Below are positions 1-12,484 of a stretch of DNA of 64,000 nucleotides, piece by piece. The translations under genes were made by a program, and so were the position numbers. The notes under the pieces were generated by a model. It saw only the letters and a list, made by a program, of their open reading frames with translations, ran no database searches and was not told the origin of the DNA. Each line of letters begins with the position of its first letter. The stretch's first letter is position 1. The stretch lies in the NCBI GenBank assembly GCA_036874045.1, contig CM072341.1, forward strand, positions 18,674,501 through 18,738,500, given 5' to 3'. The stretch is from Cymodocea nodosa (taxonomy: Eukaryota; Streptophyta; Magnoliopsida; Alismatales; Cymodoceaceae).

Positions 1-1894
1 CATGCATGTCTGGTTTAAAAATCCAAGTAATTTTCTATGTGAAATCAAGCAAAAATTAGAAAGCATGAATGCCAAAATTATTCCCAGAGACAGAGACAGA
101 TAGTGGGTGTAATCTGGCTCAAAGCTGTCAAAAAGACAAAAGATGGGTTACTTGAAGGGAGTGGATTTTTTTTAAGCCACCCTCCTCGACAATTCCCCCA
201 AAGTGCCTATCATAATTGTAGGATTGAAATACCACCATAGGTAGGAATTTAGGGATTAAACAAGAGAATAATGTGAAACAATCACACCTGATCTAGAGTA
301 ATCCACACGAAAACATAGTGAGTTTTGCCAGTTTGGTCCTTTGCCAAGGATGTGAACGAGGTAGGCATGGCATGGAATTCTTATCAATACCAAGTTTGCT
401 GGTAAACCAGCAGAAAATATGTACAGGTTAGCTGGTAAACGATCATTATTGTTTGTTGTTGTCTTGCTAAATGATGGCTTGTCTATGTTTTTTACTTAAA
501 TCAGAAAATACAGACATCAGGGGATTCTAACCCCAACGAAAATTACATTTACAGCAGCTCAGTGACCAGTCTTCCTTCATGAATGCGTATGATTACTCTC
601 ACTCTATGTATTTATAAGCAAAGGCATTTGTCGCAGGCCTGAACAACACAGTCGGCCCGGCCCGTTGGGCTTTTATCAAAAGGCCTGTCAAGCGCCTTTA
701 CAAATGAAGGGCACCCGATCCACCACTCTGTAGCCACATTGAAAGAAACCATAAAAAAGCCCAGCAGCCCGAACGAGTGGTCCACGAATATTTATGTGCC
801 CCTCGGCGTCGTCCACACGGTGTTGCTGACGTGGAACCTCAACATCCCATTCTTTTTTTTCGTGTTAAAACAGGATTTAATAGGCTTAATTGTTTGGTCC
901 AAATAACATTTATTAAGTTCCGAAATAAACACAAACACGGCATAAAAAAAAAAGATTGAATCCGAAGAATTAGAAGAAAACATTGAATAAAGTCAAACAT
1001 CCCCGTTCGTTACTCTCACCCATGCCTCATTTTCTCTTGGCACCGACTGGAACGAAGCACGGGTGGACGACTTCGATTTATCATTTTCTCTTTTTCTAAA
1101 TAAAAAAAAAAAGTATTTATCCAGCCGCAGGTTTCAAATATGCCGTCGGAAAAATATAGGAACGACTTAAGCACGAGCATAAATATTCACACCGAATGTT
1201 ATTTCTTTTCCAATAAAGTAAATAGTTAAACCTCTAATTTCTCTCTCTTTCTATATATATATATATATATACCACTATTTTATTATGATTTCTTGTTTAT
1301 AATTACAGATGTAATCAAATACACGAATATTTGAGATTTTACGTTAACGATGCTCACTCGAAGTTATGATATCGATCGAAGTATCATTGCCAAACCTTTT
1401 AATGATTGGTCGAGATTCACAGCTTCTGGTCCCTGTAAAAAATTATGATACACATATGAATATTATAATACTGAAAAAAATGAGAACTAGCGGTGGGTAT
1501 TTTACGATTTAAATGTATTAATTTAAAATTGATCAACCATTAAAAATTATATACGAGAAAAATTGAATTTTTTTATGAACATTATTCCAAATGTAATTTT
1601 TGTCATTAATGAAATTTAAATTAATATATCTAAATTTCAGAACAAGCACCGATAGCTTTGAACATCTTATTGCAACATTGAATTATATATATATATATAT
1701 ATATAATTGAAAAATAAAACTTGGTCGTACCGTAAAAAAAAACCGTAGGAGTAGGAAAAACTAAAAGCGCGCTTGAAAGACATCCCACCGTCCATCCCAC
1801 CTACCCCCTTATGAACTGACATCTCCCTCGATGTCGGGCCACATAAATAAATACTACAGCGCTCCCCGTCGGCTCCACCCGTCCTCCGGCAGCC
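1..1894. other. Intergenic, no gene recognised
   Basis: AT-rich DNA with no supportable coding frame. It holds two TA microsatellites (about 1251-1270 and 1686-1706). Around 640-780 there is a cluster of GGCCC/TGGGC-type motifs like the site II elements of plant promoters, but no adjacent gene start was found there. A TATA-like stretch at 1842-1853 lies about 45 bases before the first gene's ATG and could be its core promoter. Confidence 0.5.
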
Positions 1895-2491
1895 ATGGCG
1901 TCGTCCTCCATGATTACGATCATTTTGGCCTTACTCTCGATCATCCTTGCCGGCGTCTCCGCTCGTCCCGGCGTGCACTTCCATCCCTGCAACACTCTAT
2001 ACGTCTCCTACACTCTCACCTCCACCGATCTCCCCCATTTCCCCTCTGACCGAAACCCTAGCACTGCCACCTCCCGATACTTCGCCGTCTTCCGTATTAC
2101 CCGCCCCGTCCGTTTCTATCCCGACACTTCCTCCTCCTCCGCCTCCTTTCCCCTATCCCTTCCCCGCCCGATCCGCGTTAAGCATGATTCTTCCTCGTCC
2201 TCGTCCGAATCCCTCCCTTACTTGGGCATCAGCATCTCGCTCCGGGAGAGGGCTAAGGACATCCTCGTTGTCCTCATGGGACTGCTCTTTGGGGTTGGGT
2301 GTGGAGCGTTGACGGCTGCTACCATGTACCTCGCCTGGTCGCTGCTCACGAACCGGTACGAGGTTTGCGGGTACGGATATGTTGACGAAGATGATGAGAT
2401 CGAGAGCCAGAAGAAGATGGGGTATGCCAGCATTCCTCCTGCTCCCGCCACGCCATCTTCTCCCGTGAAGGAAGGTTATGAAGGGAATTAG
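1895..2491 (+). CDS. Small secretory-pathway membrane protein, function unknown
   Basis: Intronless frame of 198 codons. The ATG sits in a strong plant start context (gccATGG) and is the first Met of the frame. Residues 1-23 form a hydrophobic signal peptide ending near VSARP. A luminal or extracellular part with a PCNTLYVSYT motif follows, then a Ser/Pro-rich stretch. One strong transmembrane helix lies at about 123-149 (core LLFGVGCGALTAATMYLAW). The tail is short and acidic, with a KKMGYASIP motif, and is predicted cytosolic. This layout matches a plant family of uncharacterised small membrane proteins that I know only from its shape, so no name is given. Codon use is GC-rich. It stands alone, with the next gene more than 4 kb away. 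Confidence 0.82.
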   Translation: MASSSMITIILALLSIILAGVSARPGVHFHPCNTLYVSYTLTSTDLPHFPSDRNPSTATSRYFAVFRITRPVRFYPDTSSSSASFPLSLPRPIRVKHDSSSSSSESLPYLGISISLRERAKDILVVLMGLLFGVGCGALTAATMYLAWSLLTNRYEVCGYGYVDEDDEIESQKKMGYASIPPAPATPSSPVKEGYEGN

Positions 2492-3012
2492 AGGTCGAGC
2501 TTGATCCTGTTTTTTTTCTTTTCAATAACTAATGAGGGATTGCTTTTTCCTTATGTATTCAACGCCTTGCTGTGGGTAGCGTCTCTGTTGTTGTATGTGT
2601 TATTTATGCCAATGGTGCTTACTCTGTGATGCAACATCTATGTTGTCGAATATGATGCACATATTATATTTAACTGGCAATCATTTTCTCCCTTGCTTTG
2701 TTTGCTTTGTCTATAATAAACTATGTTTTTTATTAATATCGATTAATTGCTCCTGTGTTTGTGTTGATGTTACAATATGACAATAGTTCATGTTGTTGCC
2801 TTGTTATTGTTTTTTATTTTGTTTTACGTCATCTCGGCCAAATGATAGAATTTACAGCAGTAGAATTTATGGATTCACATCCGCCTGGTGTCATAATTCA
2901 CTCTATGAGAAATCTGCATTGGTTAGCTGAAAAGGGTACACTACTGCACACTAAAGATTACTTCTGGTTTCAGGTTGGCTAGAGCTCATACTGCCTTTGT
3001 GCAATCTAAGGT

Positions 3013-3717
3013 CTATTTGTACACTTGGAAAGTAATGGAAAGAAAAGTTTGCAATTAAAAGAAATTCTTGGAAAATAGAAAGTAAAGGAAAGTACTTTTC
3101 TTTCCTTCACTTTCTTATTTGTGCTTGTTTTAGAATTTTACCATTGGGTGAATGGTATACGGTATTCCAATTTGATCCAGAATCTCCCGATGCAGTTGGG
3201 GTTTTTTCTCAAGCCTTCGTGGAGACTAGGCAAGCACGAGGAGGAAGAATCCAAAGAATGAGAGGGAGCGGAAAGCAACGGGGAAGACAAGTAGCACTGG
3301 TGGAGTCTTTGCATGTCAACTACTACTACTTTCGATTAGTTTGTAGGTTTGGGTTTCAGCAATAGATGGATGGAAGAAGGGATTGCAAATGGCGGGCTTG
3401 GGAACACAAACAGCAAGCCTGGGAATGGGAATGTGAACGCTGGGCCCAAGAACGTTTGAGATTAAGGGCGAGAGAGGAGGTTGGAGAGGGTGAGCAGTCG
3501 AGGGCAAAAGAGCAAGAGGAGAGGTCGGCACAATCCCTTCTTGCCATTCTATGGTGGGGGGGGGGAGGGGGGGGTGTGTAGGAGGGAAAGTTGTGGGAAG
3601 AAACTTTTTATATGTCAAAAAGTGAAGGAATCACTTTCGTCACCTTCCCAAATGCAAAAACACTATGAGAGTTGGAATTTATTTTTCTTTCCTTTGCTTT
3701 CTTGATGTACGAACCTC
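3013..3717. mobile_element. Possible MITE with degenerate terminal inverted repeats
   Basis: The left end (ggtctatttgtacacttgg) and the reverse complement of the right end (gaggttcgtacatcaagaa) are related over about 30 bases, continuing into gaaag-rich DNA on both sides. The left end resembles that of the better-preserved element at 21210-21697 (both contain TTTGTACACTT). No clean target-site duplication is visible: TAA on the left against TTT on the right. This is an inferred old Tourist-like element. Short frames inside it look like noise. Confidence 0.35.
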
Positions 3718-5287
3718 TTTGTGTTGATCTAAAATGCAACTTGAAGTTTATTACTTATCAAATCCCATTCGGTAACGAACTTTGACTAAGTAAAGATGCC
3801 TAATTCATTGTAATTTATGTCAGATTGTGAAGAAGAGAAGTAAGAAAGCTGGTGGTTTAAAAACTTTTGTGATTAGTGATTCTACTGCAAATGATGAGGT
3901 AATTGGAGGATAGTGTTTTGAAATTTAGGATTAGATACTCTACAGGAGTTCACGGAAATTGTTTTAAAATTGCGTTTCTTTTTTGAAAATTGTTTCATAT
4001 GTTTCATATGTTGCATTTTTGTGATTTATCAAATGTGACTTTTATTTTGATTGTAATAGTAACAATTGGAGATTGCAATAGGTGAAAGTTGGCTTGCAAT
4101 CTTGTATGATACAAACATGAGGGGCCATCATTTTAAAACAGGATCTTCCTCATTAAATGAGCTTTTGAGGGCCGGGTTTTTGTACAATACAAGTGCGTCG
4201 ACTACGCGTTGCACATGTCTGGTTCATTTTCATGTTTTGTGATGCGTAGATGGTCAACTTTTTTTTTGGCGAAGTGCATGGATGGCTACTTTCTCGTGTT
4301 CTTTGTAAATCTTCTTCATGAAGAATGGCTTTGCTAAATATATATTTCCTTACTTTATGTTTTCTTTGACCTTGAGCCTGCGACTAAAGCATGTTAAAGA
4401 CGAATGTTAAGGTGTTTTTTTTTTGAATGGTGGCGAAGAACCCCCCCAGTCAAAAAAAAAAAAAAAAAAAAAACTCCAGCTGTTGTTTAGGGTGGTGTGT
4501 TTTTTTGATATTGATAATATTTTTTGTAGATTTGGGTTCAAACTTTCTTACTTTCTTTCTCTCCTTAAGAAGAGAGAACTCAATGATATTGTTGGTAGAT
4601 TTAGGTATTTATATGCATTAATTTAAAATCTATCAATAGTAAATATTGCATATGAAATGATTATTTATAAAAAGAGAGACATTTATTTTAGATGTAATCT
4701 CTGTTTGAGATATATATTTATTATTTATAGTTATGCATCCAGTGCTTACTATATGACTAGATACAGCAAGATCTTGGTTGATATCGAAGATCATGAGTGC
4801 TTGGGTGTAGGGGTAGCACCTGGATGATGAGCGGTTGAGCCATCCAAAAGATTTAATCTTTGGTAAGGCATGGCGAGGTCCAAAGAGCCACGTTGAATGG
4901 CCCTCCATGGGTTTAAATTTCTGAATTTCCTCTATTATTTCAATCAACAAGGCATTTCTTGATCTCAAGCTGTGAACCTCTTCTGAGATCCAATTGTTTA
5001 GACGTTCTCAACACTTAAGAAGGGTTTGTATCTATGATCCAATTGTACACACGAAATTAGATGAAAAGTAAAAAAATTTCTGTTCAATTATACAATAAGG
5101 ATGTTTATGTATCTATGAAATTCACATTTTAATGGAAAGAAAATTTCATCCTTGTAGTAACTTTTGAAATTTATTTTCTAAACTTAAAATATCATAAATC
5201 AAATTTCATTTCACTTGTCATTTCCTTTCTAAGTCTCTTGTTCATGTGCTTGACTCATAAGAGAGGAAAGTTACAGTAAAATTGTTA

Positions 5288-5463
5288 GAAAGAGAGAGAG
5301 AGAGAGAGAGTGAGGGAGAGAGAAAAAGAAAGAGAAAGAAATAAAGGGAGAGAGAGAAAGAGGGAGAGGGAGGGAGAGAGAGAGGAAGAGGGAGGGAGAG
5401 GGAGAGGGAGAGGGAGAGAGTGTGTGTGTGAGAGAGAGAGAAAGAGGAAGAGAGGGAGAGAGA
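5288..5463 (+). repeat. GA-rich microsatellite tract
   Basis: About 175 bases are almost pure purine on this strand, built of GA/GGGA/AAAG units, with a short GT interruption near 5421-5430. The Arg/Glu-only reading frame across it is a by-product of the repeat. Long GA tracts can bind GAGA-type BBR/BPC factors in plants, but no nearby promoter is evident. Confidence 0.9.
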
Positions 5464-6701
5464 ATGTTCTCTTTGATTATTTCAATTTATTTTTTAAAAT
5501 TTTATTTAATTTTATCATGTATACAAATATTTAAATTTTAATTTTTATTAAATTTTAAATTTTTTTCATTAAATTTTATAAAATTTAAATTACAATTAAA
5601 ATTTTATTATGATGATCAGCCCCCGAAGTTGTGGTCCTTTCACCGACAGAGTGTGCTATGATGTGGGGTTTTCGATTGCAGGAAAATCAGCATCCCCACA
5701 AAGGCGATTATGCAAGTCGGCCCCTTGTTTAGAGCCCATGGGCCATAGATGTGGTTTGCAATCTTTTATTCCAAGCATTGTTGAAGTTGGGTAAATTGCC
5801 CTCTCGCATTTGTACTTACCAATTGGGTCCTAGAGTTTCTACGAATTAAACATAGGTATGGCAGTAGCAATTTTTGAAGGCGGTGAGCATGTGGCAATGA
5901 TCTCACAGAAGTGGAAGGAAAAGATTCTTCCTAAAAATGAGAAATTCTTAGTCCTTGGTAGGGATGAATTGTTTTACATGTTTACACGAAGATAGATAAA
6001 ATCTAGCACTTGATCTGAGTGATGGGTCTCATGGGGAAGGGATGGTGAACAGAGGTCTCCAGGCTTAAGTCATCTGAGCTGGTTCAGTGATCCATGATTT
6101 TTCTTCGAGGTGCAGAAGCTCGACCTCCTTCATTGGCCGGAGGAGATTGTAATCTCCATGACAGTGATGCAGTAAATCAGGGGCGGGGGCTCGTCGTCCC
6201 ACCAAATCTTCTTCCACACACCCACCCCTAAGTGTGTCTTGTGCACAAGATTGAGAATGAGAACTAGCAGCAGCAGCGGTAGCATCGATTTCGTTAGTAC
6301 CATCAATTCGAGGCGACACTCGAACCGATGTCAGAGCTCATGCAATGGCGCATGTCTTCTGGGTCTGCGTGAGATCGGCCAAAAGATCCCCCTCTTCCCC
6401 TTCTTCTCACTCCATATCTCAACCACCATCAGGAATCATCAAATGCAGAAGTTGTTGGACGATTCTGGGTGATCGAGTTGGCGATTATGGCGATGACGAC
6501 GACGACGACGACGACGATGATGTGGTTGTGGTAATAACAAGTAACGATCCCTAATCTAGGCAGAGATAGAAATAAATCCTGGCGATCTCGACTGCTGTGC
6601 TGATCGGGATTCTGCAACATATCTTTTCTTTTTCGACCATTGGCGGCGGCGCCTCGATCACTACACTCCTTCCCCTTCTCTGGCTGTGTTTGGTTCTTCT
6701 A

Positions 6702-6717
6702 TTTATATATATATATA
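6702..6717 (+). promoter_or_regulatory. TATA box of the response regulator gene
   Basis: A TTTATATATATATATA run lies about 100 bases before the response regulator ATG at 6813. That is the spacing expected for a core promoter with a 5' UTR of roughly 70-80 bases. Inferred from position and composition only. Confidence 0.5.
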
Positions 6718-6812
6718 CGGATATATATCCGTCCATTCCCTGCCCCAACACAGCAAGCAAACACGTTACCAACCACCATCTTCATCTTTCTCTTTTGGGT
6801 ATTAAAGGAAGA

Positions 6813-7617
6813 ATGGCGACAACGAGGACGGAATCAGAGCAGCGGCCGCCGCTCCACGTTCTGGCCGTGGATGACAGTGTTGTCGACCGGAAAGTCATCG
6901 AGAGGTTGCTCAGGAGTTCTTCGTTCCGAGGTAGAGATAATGTGGACGGAAGCTTCTTTGTTGTCTTCTTATAAAACTATCATTTTGACGGTTCTTTTTG
7001 GCTTCCTCTTCGGCAGTGACCACTGTTGACAGTGGAAAGAGGGCACTGGAATTGTTGGGTTTGGTAGGCAAACCAGGCAACAGTCCATCTAAGGTTTGCG
7101 CATTGCATCCATCGTTTTACGATTCATACCGATGTTTGTGTTGATTGAGATCCACCAGCGATCTTGTTTCTGCTTTCCCTAGGCGCCAAAAGTGAGCATG
7201 ATCGTCACAGACTACTGCATGCCGGAAATGACCGGATACGAGCTGCTGAAAAGAGTGAAGGCAAAGCCAGCACGCACCATCGACTTCTCGAACCTCCATC
7301 TTCCTGTACAGCTTCTGTTTTAACAAGCCAGTTTCCATTTGGGTTTTGCAGGGGTCCTCTGCTTTGAAGAAAATACCGGTGGTGATCGTCTCATCGGAGA
7401 ATGTACCCAACAGGATTACCAGGTCTGTTGTTGTTTGCTATGATCGATGATACCGTTCGCCTGTTTGTTTGGGTTCTCGTGGTGATTTATTCTTGTTCTG
7501 TTCCTTACCAGATGCCTGGAGGAGGGAGCTGAGGATTTCCTGATAAAACCTCTGAGGCAAGCAGACATGTCCCGGCTTTGCAGCTACGCGGCGCCACCTG
7601 AGGATGGAACTTTCTGA
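6813..7617 (+). CDS. Type-A cytokinin response regulator (ARR/RR family)
   Basis: Five exons: 6813-6930, 7017-7093, 7183-7260, 7352-7422, 7512-7617 (450 nt, 149 residues). The protein is a stand-alone receiver domain with a short C-terminal tail, which defines the type-A class; there is no GARP DNA-binding domain. The acidic pair is D20-D21 (VLAVDDS), the phospho-accepting aspartate is D75 in [12 protein letters not shown], the switch residues are in IVSSEN, and the conserved lysine is K127 in FLIKPL. Such proteins accept phosphate from histidine phosphotransfer proteins, dampen cytokinin signalling and are usually cytokinin-induced. Intron 3 (7261-7351) must start with GC, not GT, to keep the conserved LLKRVK-GSSALKK junction. 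Upstream frame extensions lack a good ATG and cross the TATA box. Confidence 0.92.
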
Positions 7618-8733
7618 TGGAGAGGTGAAGGGTCCGAACCATTGAAGGAGAAGTCTGACCACAGGCCGAGAACAGAACTCTTCAGCTTTTGCAGCCTTTT
7701 TCTTTCTCTTGGTAGAAGACGAGGTTCAGTGATCGCAGCTGGAGTTTTGGATGGAAAGGAGATGGAGCAGTTCGCAACCGTTGTGGTGGTCGTTTCCTTC
7801 CACCACTTCGTCTTTTTGTCCTTCCGTAGGAATATGGTCGGTTGTTTTGTACAGTTTTTGTAAAAAATGTCGGTTGATTTTCCTTGGACTATTTGCCTTT
7901 TTTGGATGGAATTTTGGACTATTTACCTTTTGAAAGACGAAGCTCACGTCTTCCCGGCATTTGTGTACCTACGGTTGTCTTTCTTTTTCCTGTCCAGCAG
8001 TCTTTTTTTTTTCTCCGTAGAATCCAAATTTTTATTTTTTTTTGTTGATCATCATCGATTCCATGAATCCATACCATATTCCAACTAATTGTATTAATTA
8101 TTCTATTGCTTAATCAGGAAGATGGATATAAATGATGATAATGGAAGAGATTTGGGGGTATGGATATAAAAATTTCTAACTTGATGATCGACCACTTGTT
8201 GAAAGAACTCTAAATTGGAAATTTTATATTAGAAAATTGGTGGATAATTTTGCTAAAACATCGCAGGGGAGTGTTGGCTCGACAACATACATTTATTTCT
8301 TTTAAATACTACTCAACTAAGCAAAAATTATCTGAAATGGTGAACTTCATTTTGTATATAATCTCGCAATTATTTTTCATTTTATTATCAAAATCATAAT
8401 TTAAAGAAAAATTGAAAAATCCTGTGCAGCATCGGTATGGTGAAAAAAAAGATTTAAATGTAAGTAAAAAACGTTACAGGCGTAAAAAAAATAGATTGTA
8501 ACAGAAATGTCGTGGGAAAACGGACTTCCGTTTGAGCGTTTATTTACCTTCCTCTCCGCTCTGTTAATAAATCTTTAATGCTATCGAAGCGGCCATGACG
8601 TTGTTGGGGTTGGGATCGCCCCCAGTTGACGCTACACCCACCCGAGAAGTGAGCGATCAGATCCCTAGACACCGCCCATCTCGACTGTCGGCGATCCGCC
8701 ACCACTTGCGATACTCAGATCCGACCCAGATCT
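7618..8733. other. Response regulator 3' UTR and spacer
   Basis: T-rich sequence to about 8100 is probably 3' UTR. The rest is AT-rich until about 8590, where composition turns GC-rich for the 5' UTR of the next gene. No coding frame is supported. Confidence 0.5.
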
Positions 8734-11700
8734 ATGGCGGAGGATGACGTTGCGGCCGCTGCAGAGGCGGCGGAGGGGAAGGCGGCGAACAGGGCTGCTT
8801 CTCCCCCCGCCGTCTCTGCCCCCGATGCGAGGAGGAAGAGGAAAGGGTTACTGACGAGAATATGGAACGGGGTTTTCAGAGGGAGGGGAGACGATTACGA
8901 GAAGAGGTTGCAGTACCTGTCCAAGGAGGAGGCCTCAGTGCACGCTAGGATGAAGAGGAGGGCGCAGTGGTGGAGGAAGATGGCTAGAAATATTATTCTC
9001 TTCTCCATCGTTGCTGAGGTCGGTCGGTCGGTTAGCACTTGATGATGAACCATTATTAGTCATATAGGGCGAAAATGTTATAGGCCTGCTTGCTTTGCTT
9101 TCGATGTCGCTATGTCCTGTGGTTCTTCAATTATGCTTTGCAACCGAACTTCAGCTTTGCATTCTAAACAGGAAGATATCGAGTTTGAATGCTATGTTTC
9201 ATCTTCAGTTATTCCTTGGAACCAGCCAAGCAATCCCAAGTTATGTGCCTTCAAGTAATAGACCATTTGCAAATTTTAGCTTCAAAGGGAAACCATGTCT
9301 GTAGGTCGAGTTGCTCTAGTCATAATTTAGGAATATCTATATGACAAGAAAAATAGAGAACAATGGATTCAGAATTGCACGCAAAATAGGGAAAAGGGTA
9401 GTTGGTGTCTGCTTATGGGTATGTTTCGCTTTTACTGTAATGATTTGCTTGTTCTTGTCTCGCGTTGTGATCTAAAGAGGATTGCTACCCAAATGCAGCA
9501 CCAGAAAATGAAGAGCACAAGTAACATGTTTTCGTCCCAAACATGTAGTTTATGGAACAAACAAAGGCAAAAAACCTCTGGAAAATTGAGAATCTGGAGA
9601 GATGATGGAAGAACAAAATTTCCGAGTGTTTTTATTTGTTTAAGAAAATGAAAATCCTAAAGTGAAAACCTCTTTTGTAATTTAATTCATAAATCTTGCT
9701 TTTCCTGTACAACAAGTATTTATTGATTACTTTTTAAAAAAAAATTATCTTGCTCAAATTGATGTATGCACAGCTCGCATTGATTCTTACCAGGTAGCAG
9801 CAGTGATCTATGCCATCATGACAACAAGATCTGTAGACTTAAGTTGGCAAATGAGAGCTTTGCGAGTGTTACCTATGTTTGCTTTACCTGGTTTATCTTT
9901 CTCCATCTACACAACACTTGGCAGCTTCATAAAAATGTGTAAGTCTATCAACTGAAATCATGCGCTTCGTTCTTTCTGATTTCTTCTATTTTTATTGTGC
10001 TTATTGTCTTGTTGCATAGTCTTTTGTCACACTTGTGCACAACATTTTGAGAAACTTCTCTGTACATTCATGTGTGTTTCCCTTTTCTAGGAGCACAAAG
10101 CAATTATTATCCTCGGTTTGCTTCTGAATGCCACTACACATTTATACTACCGATAGCCCCATCATCCCATGCATTGCATATGTTGCTTGGAAGTATTTAA
10201 TATAAATAGTAAAAAAATCAACATCGATAATTAAAGAGAGAATACACTTTATTTGTTACTTTGTCTGGGTTCGTGATGTGTTAACAATTTCATTGCTGTG
10301 CTTCTGCTGACGTTTTTCCACAATCTGGACTTTATAACTGTATTTATTAGAAATCATTTTAATAAATTGTTTATTGTAAATTTTGTAAGCTATTTCTGAC
10401 AATCAGAAGCTTTGATTTGGGACTAAGCAGCTCAATATGTGAGTTGCATAATTTTGTATCTTGACTTTTTTGGTCCTTTTTGACAAAAATAGTTGTGCTC
10501 TTGTGAAGCATATGTATTTCATCATGCCTGGTAACAATCTATCATGGCATTTGCTATGATGGATGCTTCAGTGATTGATGCAGGGAATTCCATATTATGG
10601 TATGAAGGATTTAGGAAAGGAATCTGGAATTTTATGATTTGTTTTTCTGATGAAACTCTTGACCCATGTTTATTTGATTGGTTACACCTGGTTCATATAG
10701 TCATGTGTCTGCACTTGCAATTGTTAGTACTATTGCAGAAGTATCTTTTTCACCTATGTCTAATTGTTTGTGTTTGTAGGTGAACGCAAAGACCAGAAGA
10801 CACTTGAAAAGCTGCGTGCTGAACGACAAGCCAAGATAGACGAACTTAAGGAGAAAACAAACTACTACACTACCCAACAGCTTATTCAGGTTCTATACTT
10901 GTTTTTCTGCATTGTTAAACCTAAATATGATTGGTTCTTGTTATTTCACTCCATACCATGTGATTCTTCTTTGTGCACATGCACTTAGCTTCCCATCTTC
11001 GTTGCCATTTTACTGTCGACATAAAACTTTTTGTCCTACGTTTGTGAGAAAATTTTCTTTAATCCAGAGATACGACCTCGACCCTGCTGCTAAGGCTGCT
11101 GCTGCTACAGTTTTGGCTTCAAAACTAGGAGCAGATTCTGGGTTGAAAGTGTCCTTGGAGGATGAATCAATAAAAGGCAATGTGCACTCAAGCAGAAGTA
11201 ATGATGTTGAATTAGTTCCTTCTGGTGGTCTCCGTAACAGGAAAAAGAACATCAAAGCACACAGCTCTGGAAGTGTGCAGTTTGGTAGTGGTGAAACAAC
11301 TCCAGCGACCAGTCCATCACAAGAAGAAGCTACATATCAAGGTCAGAGATATGTGGAGCATTATAAAGGTTCTGGCCCTAATGAAGTGGGATGGATTGCT
11401 CGTCTGGCTGCGATGCTTGTGGGTGAGGATCCATCCCAGAGCTACGCCCTTATTTGTGGGAATTGCCGCATGCATAATGGTGAGTGCTCCACATGATTTT
11501 TTTGGCAAATGTCAGAGTTCATTAAATTTTATGCTGCATTTGGCCGTTGTCTTTTCACGGCAAGCAAAGTTTATGTTATAAAACAACCATGAAATTAAGA
11601 ACATAACAATGTTTGATCATGTAAGTGAAAATGAAAACAAAATAGGTGCTACAGGTGATTTAAAGGAGAGAGTAAAACTGTTGCACCCGAAGCCTCATTC

Positions 11701-12484
11701 TACAATTCATTATTTTTCTCAACGGTTAAAACCTCATTCTCATGTAATTGAATATGCACCATGTTTGCCTCCAGGATTATCATCTGCAGCAGTTGTTGTA
11801 CCGCAAGCCCAAATTCTTCATGAGGCTGGAGAGTATTATACCCTGATACATAAATGTTAAGGTCCCACTTATTCAGGATATTATGAATGGATTGTGTGGC
11901 TGTTATGTGATCTTTCTATAGTTGAGGTTCCTATCCGAAAGTGAGTTAGATACATAATATTTAAAAAAAAGGGAGTTAGGTCTCAATGTTGAATTTCTAA
12001 ATGTGATATGGTTCCGGTTGTGATAAACATTCTTAATAAATGCAAGTAATAACATATTCCAAATTTGCTTTGCTTTGCTGAATCTGCAAAATCTGTATGG
12101 ATTGAAGATGATTGATATATTAGTGGACCTTCACTTGAACCTTCCTTCCTCCAATTTAGTTTACTCCACGTTATAGTTATAGGTTTTCATGATGTTTACC
12201 ATTCGTGTGCAGGTCTTGCCAGGAAAGAGGATTTCCCATACGTAACGTACTACTGTCCACATTGCCATGCCCTCAATGGACCTAAGCATTCGGAAGAGAA
12301 ACTGCCTGGTTCTAGATATCTTTCTGGAAATGGAAGCCAGCCCGATTCTGGTGATGGCGGTATTGCCAGAACTGCCAGCAACACCAGCTCCGTTGCCTCT
12401 GAGGTCGAAGGTAAACCGGCAGTGGGAGTGCAAGAGCAGCATGCAGAAGGGGGTCATGAGAAAGAGCTTACCCAGTCAAGTTAA
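8734..12484 (+). CDS. LNP: Lunapark family ER three-way-junction protein
   Basis: Five exons: 8734-9018, 9794-9938, 10780-10889, 11068-11479, 12213-12484 (1224 nt, 407 residues). Order: a basic, Ala-rich N terminus; WNGVFRGRGDDYEKRL and SKEEASVHARMKRR motifs typical of the family; two hydrophobic segments at about 86-104 and 120-141; a charged coiled-coil-like stretch from 144 (CERKDQKTLEKLRAERQ) to about 180; the conserved AAAATVLASKLGAD block; and a zinc ribbon with C310-C313 (CGNC) and C332-C335 (CPHC). The tail is Ser-rich. Lunapark proteins sit in the ER membrane with both ends cytosolic, stabilise tubule junctions and work with the RHD3/atlastin GTPase. All junctions are GT-AG, and phases close exactly. 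The length is normal for plant members. Confidence 0.95.

Larger units (their letters stand above)
2492..6700. other. Intergenic, repeat-rich
   Basis: No gene model is supportable. Contents in order: the probable 3' UTR of the upstream gene, a possible MITE (about 3013-3717), an exon-like island at 3831-3896, a poly(A) run near 4451-4471, a long GA-rich tract (5288-5463), and a GAC triplet run (about 6492-6517) in the promoter region of the response regulator. Confidence 0.5.

Noticed and set aside
5310..5534. Arg/Glu-repeat reading frame
   Set aside because: It is only the translation of the GA-rich microsatellite.
6597..6812. In-frame upstream extension of the response regulator
   Set aside because: It begins at a GTG, runs through the TATA region and encodes a low-complexity hydrophobic stretch; the ATG at 6813 gives the normal receiver start.
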